The notes under the pieces were generated by a model. That model saw only the letters and a list, made by a program, of their open reading frames with translations. It was not told the origin of the DNA and did not search any database. Below are positions 1-8,015 of a DNA stretch of 17,553 nucleotides, piece after piece. Position 1 is the stretch's first letter, and each line of letters opens with the position of its first letter. Made by a program: the position numbers and the translations under genes. Origin of the DNA: an uncultured Flammeovirgaceae bacterium (GTDB lineage Bacteria; Bacteroidota; Bacteroidia; Cytophagales; Cyclobacteriaceae); the NCBI GenBank assembly GCA_937138955.1, contig CAKZPJ010000007.1, forward strand, positions 1 to 17,553. The letters run 5' to 3'.

Positions 1-636
1 TTGGCAGAGAAGCTGGAAATCCTAACCAGTTCGGAGAATATAGGTATCGTTGAAGGTTGCAGAATTGCCAGAAAAATTAGCCCAATCGCAATTACTCCGG
101 TTTAAATAAAATCAGTGATGGATATCGGCCACAGCCCGCCAATGTAGATAGATCAGTACCACAGCAATGCCAATCCAGATATCATCCAACGTGGGAATAT
201 AGGTAACCGCCTGAAATAAAATGCCTAGAGCTACCAACTGTGCGGTAATCCATCCAAAGTAAAAGGGGACCATACAAAGGCTAGATAAAAGTTCTACTCT
301 CGGCTCGAACCGGTTGCGGTAGAAATCACTGAAGGTAAGAATATTCATTTGGTACAAGGGGAGAGCAACCAATAGCCCTACCAGAACCAAATAACAGGTC
401 GCTCCGGACGGGTCTTCAATTACTCCCAATAAACCATGTTCAGCGAATTCAGAGGAAGCTCACAGTACGGTTTCGGAGCCAAACCATGTAGCAAATAGAG
501 CCGAGGAAGACAGTACCAACGGAAGTTTTCTTCCTGCTAGCACTTTGTCACGACTGCTTTTTATCCATCGGGAGGAAAAAACTCCGATTAGAATAGTAAT
601 TAGTAACTAGAATATGATGAATACCAGCAATAATAT
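1..636 (-). pseudogene. Decayed sodium:solute symporter (SSS family), left-truncated by window
   Basis: Reading the minus strand from about 636 gives the N-terminal half of an SSS-family Na+/solute symporter: a first membrane helix, then RKLPLVLSSSALFATWFGSE, EFAEHGLLGVIEDP, and the helix-rich NILTFSDFYRNRF and FGWITAQLVALG stretches. These match the known order of that family. The frame is interrupted by TAG at 607-609 (in helix 1), TGA at 460-462 (where GASSEF is expected), and TGA at 112-114 reached after a frame slip near 140. The family motif ITDFI resumes in the next frame at about 121-105 and is followed by TAA at 102-104. The expected start is ATA (634-636) rather than ATG, although TTG at 628-630 could still start. 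Several independent lesions make sequencing error unlikely. It lies just downstream of the sugar gene cluster on the same strand and probably once imported that cluster's product. Only the part inside the window is seen. Confidence 0.85.
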
Positions 637-657
637 CCTATAGCTGAGTTAAGGATG

Positions 658-665
658 CAAAAGTA
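658..665 (-). promoter_or_regulatory. Bacteroidota-type -7 box upstream of symporter remnant
   Basis: On the minus strand this reads TACTTTTG, a match to the TAnnTTTG -7 element of Bacteroidota housekeeping promoters. It lies about 20 bases before the likely original start of the decayed symporter. No convincing -33 TTTG is seen at the usual spacing, so this is a candidate only, perhaps a relic of the symporter's own promoter. Confidence 0.35.
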
Positions 666-683
666 AGAAAAGTTTACCGTGCA

Positions 684-720
684 GCTTATCTAAATTTTTA
701 TTCATGTCTAGATAATAAGC
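684..720 (-). terminator. Imperfect hairpin after the glycosidase gene, possible operon terminator
   Basis: GCTTATCTA at 684-692 pairs with TAGATAATAAGC at 709-720 except for a three-base bulge, with a 16-base AT-rich loop. It begins 7 bases beyond the stop codon of the glycoside hydrolase (TAA then TAG). The minus-strand RNA continues into a pyrimidine-rich stretch some 12 bases later rather than an immediate U-tract, so this is not a canonical intrinsic terminator. Confidence 0.3.
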
Positions 721-726
721 ACTCTA

Positions 727-2097
727 TTATTTTAATCCTGGTACTACGATAGAACTCTTAGAATCCAAAAGTATCAAGACAAAATCACTGCCTCTTCCCC
801 TCGCCCAGGGTGTAAACGTAGGAGCATCTGATGAGCTGTATTTATCAATAAGAATAGATTCTCCCGACCTAGGATTATACCAATAACTCGCAACCTGTTT
901 AGATGACATTCTCGATAAATCGAGTTGTATAGGTCGCCCCTGCGGAGTATAGGCAATGAGAAAATCTTTCTCTTTTCCAATTGCTGCCACAATGTGTTTT
1001 TGGTCTTCGGGATTATCGTTCAAGATCAAACCCTGATCATTTGCCATTTCTTGCCAGGGAAATACAGTTAATAAATTTTTGAGATACTGCATTTGGCGCG
1101 ATCCGGGCAACTGTAAACTTTCTTGCCAACCGGTTCGGGCAAATACGATAGGTTCTCGACTCATCTCATACATTTGCCAAATATCATTACAGCCGTAGGT
1201 GTATCCGGCAGCTCCAGAGAGCATAGTCCAGTAGGCCGTAGCCCGAACATCTGCATCGTCTAGCCAGACATGTTCACCGGGTTCCCAAAACCGTTCGGGA
1301 ATATTTTCGTAGCGAGGCTCTCCGTTAACTACTGGGCGAATTGGCTGCACCTTTCGGCTTGCTCGAATAAATTCATACTCCTTGGTTCGTCGGTCGTGCC
1401 CACTCTGAAACATATCAAAGTCAAGCCAGTCTTCATTAAAAGTATCCGTAGCTTTCTTTGCTCCTGCGGGATGAAAAGTAATCAGCTTTCCTTGACCATT
1501 CTTTTGGAGCCCTTTGGCCATCGATATAATAATATTACGTTGAGTTTTATCTGTTGGGGTTCTATCTCCACCTACTACCCAAATAATATGACTCCGGTCG
1601 GCGTAACGCTGAGATAATAATTCACCGTAAGTCTGAGCATTAGCAGGAGTAAAAATTAATGGGCCTGAACCGCCTCTCAATTGAAATTTATCACCCCAAG
1701 CCGGAAGCAGTACGACATAAAGCCCTAATTCTTCTGCTTTATTTAAAAAGTAATCCACGTGGGAAAAATATGCTTCGTTCAGTTTTGTCGGATCATTGTC
1801 AATAAGTGGTTTATCACCGTAGGCGTTAGGCGTGTTTATGCCATCCAGCTCAGCTAAAATGACAGTTTGAATGATAGTGAACCCTTTTTCAGCCCTATCA
1901 GCAAGGTACAGATCAATCTCTTCTCTATTTAGGCGATGGATTAGCTCCCAGGCAGTATCACCAAGCCAGAAAAATGGATCGTCGTTCTGAGTAACTAAGT
2001 AGCGCTGGTTATCGCTTATCTTGAGTTGAGGAAGTTGCTGTCCGTTACTTAATCGAGAAACCAATAAGAAAAATAATAATAGCGAATGAACCTTCAT
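727..2097 (-). CDS. Apiosidase-like (DUF4038) secreted glycoside hydrolase
   Basis: A 456-residue secreted protein of the DUF4038 / apiosidase-like group, whose characterised relatives (GH140) remove apiose from plant cell-wall pectin side chains. I chose the ATG at 2097 rather than the upstream in-frame start at 2130, because it begins a clean signal peptide (MKVHSLLLFFLLVSRLSNG) and leaves a 16-base gap to the upstream gene. The TIM barrel runs from about residue 25 to 330 and includes FFWLGDTAWEL, WVVGGDRTP (candidate catalytic Asp at about 178) and VNGEPRYENIP (candidate catalytic Glu at about 260). The C-terminal 90 residues resemble the small beta domain (annotated collagen-binding-like) usual in this family. 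It is the last intact gene of the minus-strand cluster. The actual sugar substrate cannot be read from the sequence; the family assignment is firm, the activity inferred. Confidence 0.88.
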   Translation of the reverse strand: MKVHSLLLFFLLVSRLSNGQQLPQLKISDNQRYLVTQNDDPFFWLGDTAWELIHRLNREEIDLYLADRAEKGFTIIQTVILAELDGINTPNAYGDKPLIDNDPTKLNEAYFSHVDYFLNKAEELGLYVVLLPAWGDKFQLRGGSGPLIFTPANAQTYGELLSQRYADRSHIIWVVGGDRTPTDKTQRNIIISMAKGLQKNGQGKLITFHPAGAKKATDTFNEDWLDFDMFQSGHDRRTKEYEFIRASRKVQPIRPVVNGEPRYENIPERFWEPGEHVWLDDADVRATAYWTMLSGAAGYTYGCNDIWQMYEMSREPIVFARTGWQESLQLPGSRQMQYLKNLLTVFPWQEMANDQGLILNDNPEDQKHIVAAIGKEKDFLIAYTPQGRPIQLDLSRMSSKQVASYWYNPRSGESILIDKYSSSDAPTFTPWARGRGSDFVLILLDSKSSIVVPGLK

Positions 2098-2113
2098 ACA
2101 ACCTTTTCTTCTA

Positions 2114-3004
2114 TTATACTCTCTTCTCAAATTTTGAGAATTGATTGTAAATGCGGGTCATTTCCGTTACTAGTTCTAGCCCTTCCATAGGAGGGGCTTG
2201 TTCAATAATTATGTAGCCGGAGTAATTTTTATCAATCAGTGCTTGAACAATATCTTCACCTTTGGTTATTCCTTCCCCGTAGGGAACACTTTTATATGTA
2301 CCGAAGGCAACTACATCCTTAAGGTCAATATGATTGATTTTATCGTGAAAGTGTTCAATTACATCAAAATTGCTTACGCTGGCTCCGTCAAAATGCCCCA
2401 TGTCTAAGCACATTCCCACGTGAGAAGAATCAACCTCAGCGAAGATTTTCTCGTAGTCTTCTATATTTTCAATGTTGTTGTTCGCATGGTTCTCTACTGC
2501 AATCAATATGTCCATTTCTTCCGCCGCGGGAGCGAGTTCTTTAAGCACTTCAATCACTGTATCTAGACCGCCTTGCTCACCACGCCGTGCCCCAGTAAAT
2601 TTTACCCGACGGCAACCCAGTTCACGAGTTTTTTCCATTAACCACAGCTTATGAGAGGTGTCTTTCGCTGCATTACCGCCGAATGAGCTTCCCTGAAGTG
2701 AAATCGGCTTCAATCCGTTCAAATAGCAACGTTCTCGAATACTATCAATACCGGCTGGACTCAAAGCACGAGGATGCCACACATTAAACTCTACGTTTCG
2801 GATGGGAGTTTGTGGGATGATTTCAAAAGCCGGTTCAAAAAACTCGTCTCCAAAACCATCCAGGCAAATAGTAGCAATCGCCAATTCTACCCCTAATTTC
2901 TCTTGAGAGACCGGCTTCTGATTCGTATGAGTAGTACTAAGGCCTACGCCCGCTAGCAGGGCGGAGCTTTTAACAAAATCGCGACGATTGAGGTTAGTAA
3001 ACAT
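2114..3004 (-). CDS. Tat-exported sugar phosphate isomerase/epimerase-like TIM barrel
   Basis: A 296-residue protein of the xylose-isomerase-like TIM-barrel superfamily (AP endonuclease family 2 fold). It starts with a twin-arginine signal (NRRDFVK, then a hydrophobic stretch to about residue 25), so it is exported folded, probably with its metal already bound. Candidate metal ligands come in the family order: Glu171 in AVENHANN, Asp201 in CLDMGHFDG, His225 in HIDLKD and Glu268 in IIIEQ. Many such proteins are named sugar phosphate isomerases, but periplasmic copies more likely act on unphosphorylated sugars or keto-sugars; that is inference. The start codon lies 1 base after the dehydrogenase stop, and the glycosidase starts 16 bases after its own stop, so translational coupling in one operon is very likely. 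It differs clearly from the other isomerase at 5702-6775 and is not a recent duplicate. Confidence 0.88.
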   Translation of the reverse strand: MFTNLNRRDFVKSSALLAGVGLSTTHTNQKPVSQEKLGVELAIATICLDGFGDEFFEPAFEIIPQTPIRNVEFNVWHPRALSPAGIDSIRERCYLNGLKPISLQGSSFGGNAAKDTSHKLWLMEKTRELGCRRVKFTGARRGEQGGLDTVIEVLKELAPAAEEMDILIAVENHANNNIENIEDYEKIFAEVDSSHVGMCLDMGHFDGASVSNFDVIEHFHDKINHIDLKDVVAFGTYKSVPYGEGITKGEDIVQALIDKNYSGYIIIEQAPPMEGLELVTEMTRIYNQFSKFEKRV

Positions 3005-3005
3005 A

Positions 3006-5621
3006 TTATTTCAGTGAGGTTAAGTAGGCTATAAGATCATTGAATTCGGAACGAGTCATGGTATTTTCTAGCCCATCGGGCATTAGCGATGAAGTAACTG
3101 GACCGTAGCTTTGGGGCTGCTCGTAGGTAACAAATTCTCCGCTAATAGCCATAAGTTCTACACTATTAGAGCCTACATCAATCTGACGTCCCAAATGCTT
3201 CGTCCCCAGATTATCGGTTACGAACCAACCTTGCCACTCGGGAGCAATTTCGGCGGAGGGTTCCAGAATAGCTAAGGCTAACTGATAAGCTGATTTACTA
3301 TTACCGATATTGGATAGATCCGGACCATAGTCGCTGCCCCAACCATCTACTTGATGGCATCTTTGGCACTGCGCGGTTACCGATTTAAACACTAACTTAC
3401 CCCGAACCGGGTTGCCGCTTTCGTTTACAGCTTCCTGCCACTGCTCATCGGACGTGGGGCGATCAGTACTTGAGTCGCCGGATCGGCACAGTTGCCAGCG
3501 GGTTTTAGCGGCCGGATTAGTAGAAACAAACTGGGCTACGGCTTCTTCAGTACTTTCTTCCTGACAGCGGCATAGGTAAGCCACTGCAGTTTCGGTTAGC
3601 ACGGAATTATCTTCAGATAATAACTCTGATACTTCATTACAAAACGTACCCGATTGATACGACAGTGCTACTAATGCTTCGCCTCGAACGCCTGGGTCAG
3701 CTTGGGGGTTTAGTGCTAAATTTAGTATTGCATCAGCGGCCAAATCACTTCTAACTATTCGTATTGTCTGCAAAATAGACGACTGCATTCGGGGCGAAGC
3801 CGTCGGTAGTGATTCCAGCAAGAATGGTTGAATAGCTCGGCTATCTTTGATATAAGCTAGAGCGATTGATCTAACTTCTTCGTCGGCCTTGCTGTCTTTA
3901 ACTAAAGATGATAAATAGGAGGGAGGCAAATCCCGCTCTAGCTTTTTAGATTCTGGCTCAGTTTTATTTTGATAACCCTGAATAAACTCAGGTTGGAGGT
4001 GACGTAATGTAGCTAGATAGGTTTCAAATAGCGAAGGAGGAATATCTCCGGCAATGAGCAAACTATTCACATCTTCTCGTACGTCATCTCTTGACCTCTG
4101 AGCAGCGTAAACCAAAGCCATCCGCTTCACATCTTCATCTTCGTCGTGGAGTAGATTTTGCAGCAGTGATTGAGGTAGCAATTCAGTAGATTCTAATGCG
4201 ATAAGCACTCCTTCTAATCGTTGTGCAGGATTCTTGTCCTCAGCAAGTTTCAGTACGCTCGAGAAAAAGCTTGAGTTACTCAACGCATATCGCGCGTTAG
4301 CCCGAACAAATGGATCACTAGAAACTAGAGTCTGGCTTAGTTGCTCAGCATCTTCTGGATCAGTGACTCGAGAGTTAAATACTCCAATAGCTGCTTCTTC
4401 TTTGGTGAGCAGAGTTGCTATTGGCTGTCCATCTTCTGCCCGTAATCGCCAGATTTTACCCTGACCGTGATTCGGGTATTGTCGCACTACCCAATCGGTA
4501 ATATACAAATCGCCTTGGCTATTGGTCGATAATGCTACCGGATGAAAAGTGCTGTCACCCTGCAATATAATTTCTGGGTCTCCGGTGACCGTACTTTGGT
4601 AAGACCGCAAAGGTACTCTCACTAAATTGTTCTCTTCCCAGATGGTAGAAATTATATTTCCGGCGTATTCCGAGGGGAAGTTAGTAAAGCTGGCGTCGAT
4701 CAGACCAGAGGGAGCCTCTCCTAGTCCGGCAGCGTAAGGAAGGGTTCCGGGTAGTTCACCATTCCAGGCCAGAAAAGGATGAATACCACTACCGCCGTAC
4801 AGCGATTGGTAGCCGTAATCTCCACCAAATGTAATATCTACCAGTCGATTAGGCCCTCGACTGTCGGGGTCATTATCCACCAGCATCAACCGACCTTCTT
4901 TGGTGAGCGCAATATCGAAGGGGTTCCAGAATCCGGTAGCTACCTCTTCTAATTCACTGCCATCGGGACGACAACGAAATACGTTTCCTCCATCACCATA
5001 ACCCTCAATAGATGAGCCATCTGAACCTTCTATACGCCAGGCCAGGCTGCTTGTATTACCCCGAGAAATGTAGAGCCAATCATCGGGCGAATAGGTAATG
5101 CCTAAAATCCCCGCGTGATCGTAGACACTCCTTGGGGTATGCATTACCAGTAATTGCGTAGTTTGGTCACTAATGCCGTTACCATTTGTATCTTGGTAGG
5201 CGACCACTTGATCTTTCTGAACCAAAAACAGCGTATTTTTTGGTCCAATAGCTAAATTCATTCCGTCGGTGATGCTATCGGCGTAAATGATCCAACGCTC
5301 AGGAATACCATCTCGGTCATCGTCTATTCCTTTTTTTATGCGGTCAAACGCGGGACCACTGTAATCACTAGGCGGAGAGTGAGTATGTGACTCTAAGACG
5401 TAGAGCTGATCTTGGTCGTCAATAGCCAACCCAATTGGTGTTACAATCTGCGGGTCTGTGGCAACCAGCTCTAGTGATAGATTGGAATCTAATACTGCTG
5501 GGTAGGCACTTTCTTTTGATTCAGGGGATGTACACTGAACCAGTATACATCCAACAACCACCCAACTACTGAACCTTACTAACACCCTCGAGAATTTTCG
5601 TTTTCTAATTGATGATAACAT
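3006..5621 (-). CDS. PVC-type membrane-bound dehydrogenase with c-type heme domain
   Basis: An 871-residue envelope dehydrogenase. The N-terminus has a basic stretch, a hydrophobic segment and Cys30 in ILVQC, a possible though atypical lipobox. Residues about 45-390 are a beta-propeller of the PQQ/sugar-dehydrogenase-like 'membrane-bound dehydrogenase domain' type (IGLAIDDQDQLYVLESHTHS, DHAGILGITYSPDDWLYISR, VDNDPDSRGPNRL, YITDWVVRQYPNHGQGKIWR). About 410-690 is alpha-helical with HEAT-like repeats. The C-terminus is a monoheme cytochrome c with CQRCH (Cys752, Cys755, His756), and Met847 in LMPDGLENTM is the likely axial ligand. Such three-part proteins are frequent in Planctomycetes and Bacteroidota beside sugar-handling genes and are thought to oxidise sugars and pass electrons to the respiratory chain. 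The substrate is not known here. Four spaced GTTAA motifs lie just upstream. Confidence 0.9.
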   Translation of the reverse strand: MLSSIRKRKFSRVLVRFSSWVVVGCILVQCTSPESKESAYPAVLDSNLSLELVATDPQIVTPIGLAIDDQDQLYVLESHTHSPPSDYSGPAFDRIKKGIDDDRDGIPERWIIYADSITDGMNLAIGPKNTLFLVQKDQVVAYQDTNGNGISDQTTQLLVMHTPRSVYDHAGILGITYSPDDWLYISRGNTSSLAWRIEGSDGSSIEGYGDGGNVFRCRPDGSELEEVATGFWNPFDIALTKEGRLMLVDNDPDSRGPNRLVDITFGGDYGYQSLYGGSGIHPFLAWNGELPGTLPYAAGLGEAPSGLIDASFTNFPSEYAGNIISTIWEENNLVRVPLRSYQSTVTGDPEIILQGDSTFHPVALSTNSQGDLYITDWVVRQYPNHGQGKIWRLRAEDGQPIATLLTKEEAAIGVFNSRVTDPEDAEQLSQTLVSSDPFVRANARYALSNSSFFSSVLKLAEDKNPAQRLEGVLIALESTELLPQSLLQNLLHDEDEDVKRMALVYAAQRSRDDVREDVNSLLIAGDIPPSLFETYLATLRHLQPEFIQGYQNKTEPESKKLERDLPPSYLSSLVKDSKADEEVRSIALAYIKDSRAIQPFLLESLPTASPRMQSSILQTIRIVRSDLAADAILNLALNPQADPGVRGEALVALSYQSGTFCNEVSELLSEDNSVLTETAVAYLCRCQEESTEEAVAQFVSTNPAAKTRWQLCRSGDSSTDRPTSDEQWQEAVNESGNPVRGKLVFKSVTAQCQRCHQVDGWGSDYGPDLSNIGNSKSAYQLALAILEPSAEIAPEWQGWFVTDNLGTKHLGRQIDVGSNSVELMAISGEFVTYEQPQSYGPVTSSLMPDGLENTMTRSEFNDLIAYLTSLK

Positions 5622-5655
5622 CTTGCTAAGATAACCAATTGCATACTTCGTTTGC

Positions 5656-5691
5656 GTTAACTGGAGGTTAAATCAGTTAATCAGAAGTTAA
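5656..5691 (-). repeat. Four GTTAA motifs at near-helical spacing, with an inverted repeat
   Basis: GTTAA occurs at 5656, 5667, 5676 and 5687 on the plus strand (steps of 11, 9 and 11 bases). The block also holds the inverted repeat TTAACTG (5657-5663) and CAGTTAA (5674-5680). It sits in the 80-base gap between the upstream isomerase and the dehydrogenase, 35 to 70 bases before the dehydrogenase start. It could be an operator or processing structure; chance in AT-rich DNA is also possible. Confidence 0.35.
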
Positions 5692-5701
5692 AATAGTTTG
5701 C

Positions 5702-6775
5702 TCAAGATTGATAAGCGGAAGAAAGATCTTCCCGAACTTTCTCTAATAATACACGAGTTTTTAAGATGCCTTCTTCTTCGCCTAGCTCGCTACCTTCGTA
5801 CTCAACGCCAACAAAACCGCGGTAACCATGATCCAGGACAATACGCATCATTTTGTTGTAGTCGGTATGGATTTCTTCACCCTGGTCATTAAAGTCGTGC
5901 GTCTTGGCACTGACTGCTTTGGCGTAGGGCATCAGTTCCTCTACTCCTCGGTAGCGGTCGTACTCTTCTTCGCAGGGTGGTTCGAGATTTTCGGCAGTTG
6001 GTAGGTCTTGCTTTACGCAGAAATTGCCAAAGTCGGGTAGCGTACCTACGCGATCACTTTCTGCCATCTCCATTACTCCGGCTAACCATTCGCCATTACT
6101 AGATAATCCGCCGTGGTTCTCTACCAGTACGTTAATACCCGCATTGTCGGCGTACGTCCCTAGTTTAGCCAATCCGTCGGCGGCTAGTTTTTGCTGTTCT
6201 TCGTAACTACCGCTACTCTGGGCGTTGACACGGATGGAGTGGCAACCCAAGTACTGGGCAGCATCCACCCACTTATAGTGGTTTTCTACGGCTTTCATCC
6301 GTTCGGCTTCATCAGGGTTACCCAGTTCACCCTCTCGATCACACATAATTAGCAAGGCGGGGGTTCCGGCGTCGGCACAAGCCTGTTTGAGATCGGCCAG
6401 ATACTGAGTATCTTCCGCTTTATCATAAAAGAACTGGTTCACGAATTCTACTCCTTCAAATCCTAAATCACGAGCTTTCTGGGGAAACTGAAGCGTAGTT
6501 AGCTTACTGTCGGCAATAACCCGCTCGTAGTCGGTGTCGTAGAGTTTAGCTCGCTCAGGCCAGGGAATAGACTGCATTGCCGGATTGAATAATGCTTTGT
6601 TCAATGACCATTGAGCTAGAGAAATTTTGTAAAGCGGTTCGTTAGCTACGGCAGATGAAGCTTCTTCTTCACTTATAGTCTCACTCTGAGTGGTGTTAGA
6701 TGAACAGGCGTAGCCGAATAGTCCGGCACCAGTAACTATTAAAGATGATTGCTTAATAAATATTCTTCGTTGCAT
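5702..6775 (-). CDS. Tat-signal lipoprotein, sugar phosphate isomerase/epimerase-like TIM barrel
   Basis: A 357-residue xylose-isomerase-like TIM-barrel protein. The N-terminus combines a twin-arginine motif (QRRIFIKQSS) with a lipobox (LFGYAC, Cys24), followed by a Ser/Thr/Glu-rich linker to about residue 45. This implies Tat export followed by lipid anchoring. Candidate metal ligands are Glu219 (LVENHGG), Asp248 (LPDFGNF), His293 (KTHDFND) and Glu325 (GVEYEG), in the family order. It is the first gene of the minus-strand cluster and is followed after 80 bases by the c-heme dehydrogenase, so it probably shares its substrate pathway. As with its distant paralogue at 2114-3004, the annotated 'sugar phosphate' substrate is doubtful for an exported protein. 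No clear -7 promoter box was found in the 223 bases upstream. Family confidence is high; the reaction is not determinable. Confidence 0.88.
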   Translation of the reverse strand: MQRRIFIKQSSLIVTGAGLFGYACSSNTTQSETISEEEASSAVANEPLYKISLAQWSLNKALFNPAMQSIPWPERAKLYDTDYERVIADSKLTTLQFPQKARDLGFEGVEFVNQFFYDKAEDTQYLADLKQACADAGTPALLIMCDREGELGNPDEAERMKAVENHYKWVDAAQYLGCHSIRVNAQSSGSYEEQQKLAADGLAKLGTYADNAGINVLVENHGGLSSNGEWLAGVMEMAESDRVGTLPDFGNFCVKQDLPTAENLEPPCEEEYDRYRGVEELMPYAKAVSAKTHDFNDQGEEIHTDYNKMMRIVLDHGYRGFVGVEYEGSELGEEEGILKTRVLLEKVREDLSSAYQS

Positions 6776-6940
6776 GAGTATTTTTTTGCCCTAATTTACA
6801 ATTTTAGTTGTATTACAGTATTCGATATGAAAGTTTATGTGAGAAAACTAGACAATATTCTGGTCTATTTTAAAAGCGTCGTTTCAAATAATGTTGATAG
6901 TTTGATTGCGACCGTCACGTGGTTCAAGGGCTAGGAGTCT

Positions 6941-6963
6941 GGGGCGGGGGCTTGGGCTTGGGG
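6941..6963 (+). other. Predicted G-quadruplex motif (C-rich in kynA read-through RNA)
   Basis: Four G-runs of 4, 5, 3 and 4 bases are separated by loops of 1, 3 and 3 bases (C, CTT, CTT), which meets the classical intramolecular quadruplex pattern. It lies 36 bases beyond the kynA stop, in the gap before the isomerase cluster. Because both flanking genes are on the minus strand, their RNA here is C-rich and G-poor, which could instead serve as a Rho loading region. Confidence 0.6.
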
Positions 6964-6998
6964 TTTATATTCTATACGCCAAACTTCTGTCTTGTAAT

Positions 6999-8015
6999 TT
7001 ATCCTCTACCTCCACTTTTAACTTCGGTGTCTAAATTTTGATCTTCGGGTTCTGATGGAGTGTTTTCCAGTACCCAAGATTTTCCCCAGTTATCCTTTTC
7101 CTGGTCAGTCCATAGTTCAGGAAAGAATATAATTCGCTGATAGCGAGGGGGAAGATACTGTCGCCAATTGGTGCCTCCGGTAGCAGGCTTTGCTTCTTTG
7201 CCGTTTACCAGATAGCGAACAGCGGTTCTGAAGTGAGCTAATGGCCAGTATATATTCGCTAATTGGTCGTAGGTACGTAACTCTTTAATAATCTGTTGGG
7301 CATGGGGAGCATCTTCTTGAATGAATGGCTGAATTTGCTGACGTAGATTTCGGTCACGAACTTTCGCTATGGTGTCTAAAAGTATCTGATCATACTGCTC
7401 TTCAAATTGCTTAAGGGTAAGCGTTTTTTCGTCAGTTTTCGTATCGCGTGAGCCGGCTTTCCAGTATAGTTGATCGAGGTACTCTTGATCGCTGCTTTTA
7501 GATGAAAGCCACAGCACGTGGTCAGGGTGAACCAAATTAATAGCGTCGGTAGAATTGAGTTCAATGAGACGATACTGCACAGACTGATAACCACTAGAAG
7601 GTATCAGTGCCAGCCGAAATTCATTGAATTGCTGATACTCCATCCCTTCAGTCATGATTGAAAACGAGCTTTCCAACTGCTGGAAGTAGCGATTCAAACG
7701 CTGAATCTTATCTAAAAATACTTTGGGTTCGGTGACTGAGCCATCCGTCAGCTGATCTAACTCCCAAAGAATTAATTTAAAGTAAAGCTCAGTAATTTGA
7801 TGGTAAGTGACGAAGATCACTTCGTCTTTAATATCAGTTTTGGGTCGTTGTAAACTGAGTAGAGTTTCTAACTGTACGTAATCCCAGTAAGTGAGATACT
7901 GAGTATTCATCATGCTGTCCAGATAATCTGAGAGCCTCTGATCATTCTGCTCGTACTTGGCCGATAGCTTTTCTAGTTTCTTCAGTAATTCAGGAGACAG
8001 ATCTTGATTTTCCAT
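6999..8015 (-). CDS. kynA: Tryptophan 2,3-dioxygenase
   Basis: A 338-residue heme enzyme that opens the indole ring of L-tryptophan with O2 to give N-formylkynurenine, the first step of the kynurenine pathway. It is cytosolic with no signal peptide. Recognisable family motifs are FVTYHQITELYFKLILWELD (Phe68 and His72, equivalent to the active-site Phe and His), NEFRLAL (Arg134, substrate carboxylate), SGYQSVQYR, WPLAHFRTAVRYL (His261, proximal heme ligand) and PATGGTNWRQYLP (Thr282, substrate amino group). Length is near normal for bacterial forms; the last 20 residues form a charged, Gly-rich tail unlikely to be essential. No other kynurenine-pathway gene is adjacent, so it appears to be a stand-alone unit, with structured DNA upstream and a G-rich run downstream. 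The ATG at 8015 is the only sensible start. Confidence 0.95.
   Translation of the reverse strand: MENQDLSPELLKKLEKLSAKYEQNDQRLSDYLDSMMNTQYLTYWDYVQLETLLSLQRPKTDIKDEVIFVTYHQITELYFKLILWELDQLTDGSVTEPKVFLDKIQRLNRYFQQLESSFSIMTEGMEYQQFNEFRLALIPSSGYQSVQYRLIELNSTDAINLVHPDHVLWLSSKSSDQEYLDQLYWKAGSRDTKTDEKTLTLKQFEEQYDQILLDTIAKVRDRNLRQQIQPFIQEDAPHAQQIIKELRTYDQLANIYWPLAHFRTAVRYLVNGKEAKPATGGTNWRQYLPPRYQRIIFFPELWTDQEKDNWGKSWVLENTPSEPEDQNLDTEVKSGGRG

Noticed and set aside
6749..6934. Plus-strand open frame of about 61 codons between the first isomerase and kynA.
   Set aside because: It overlaps the start of the isomerase gene, has no recognisable motif or promoter box, and its composition looks non-coding.
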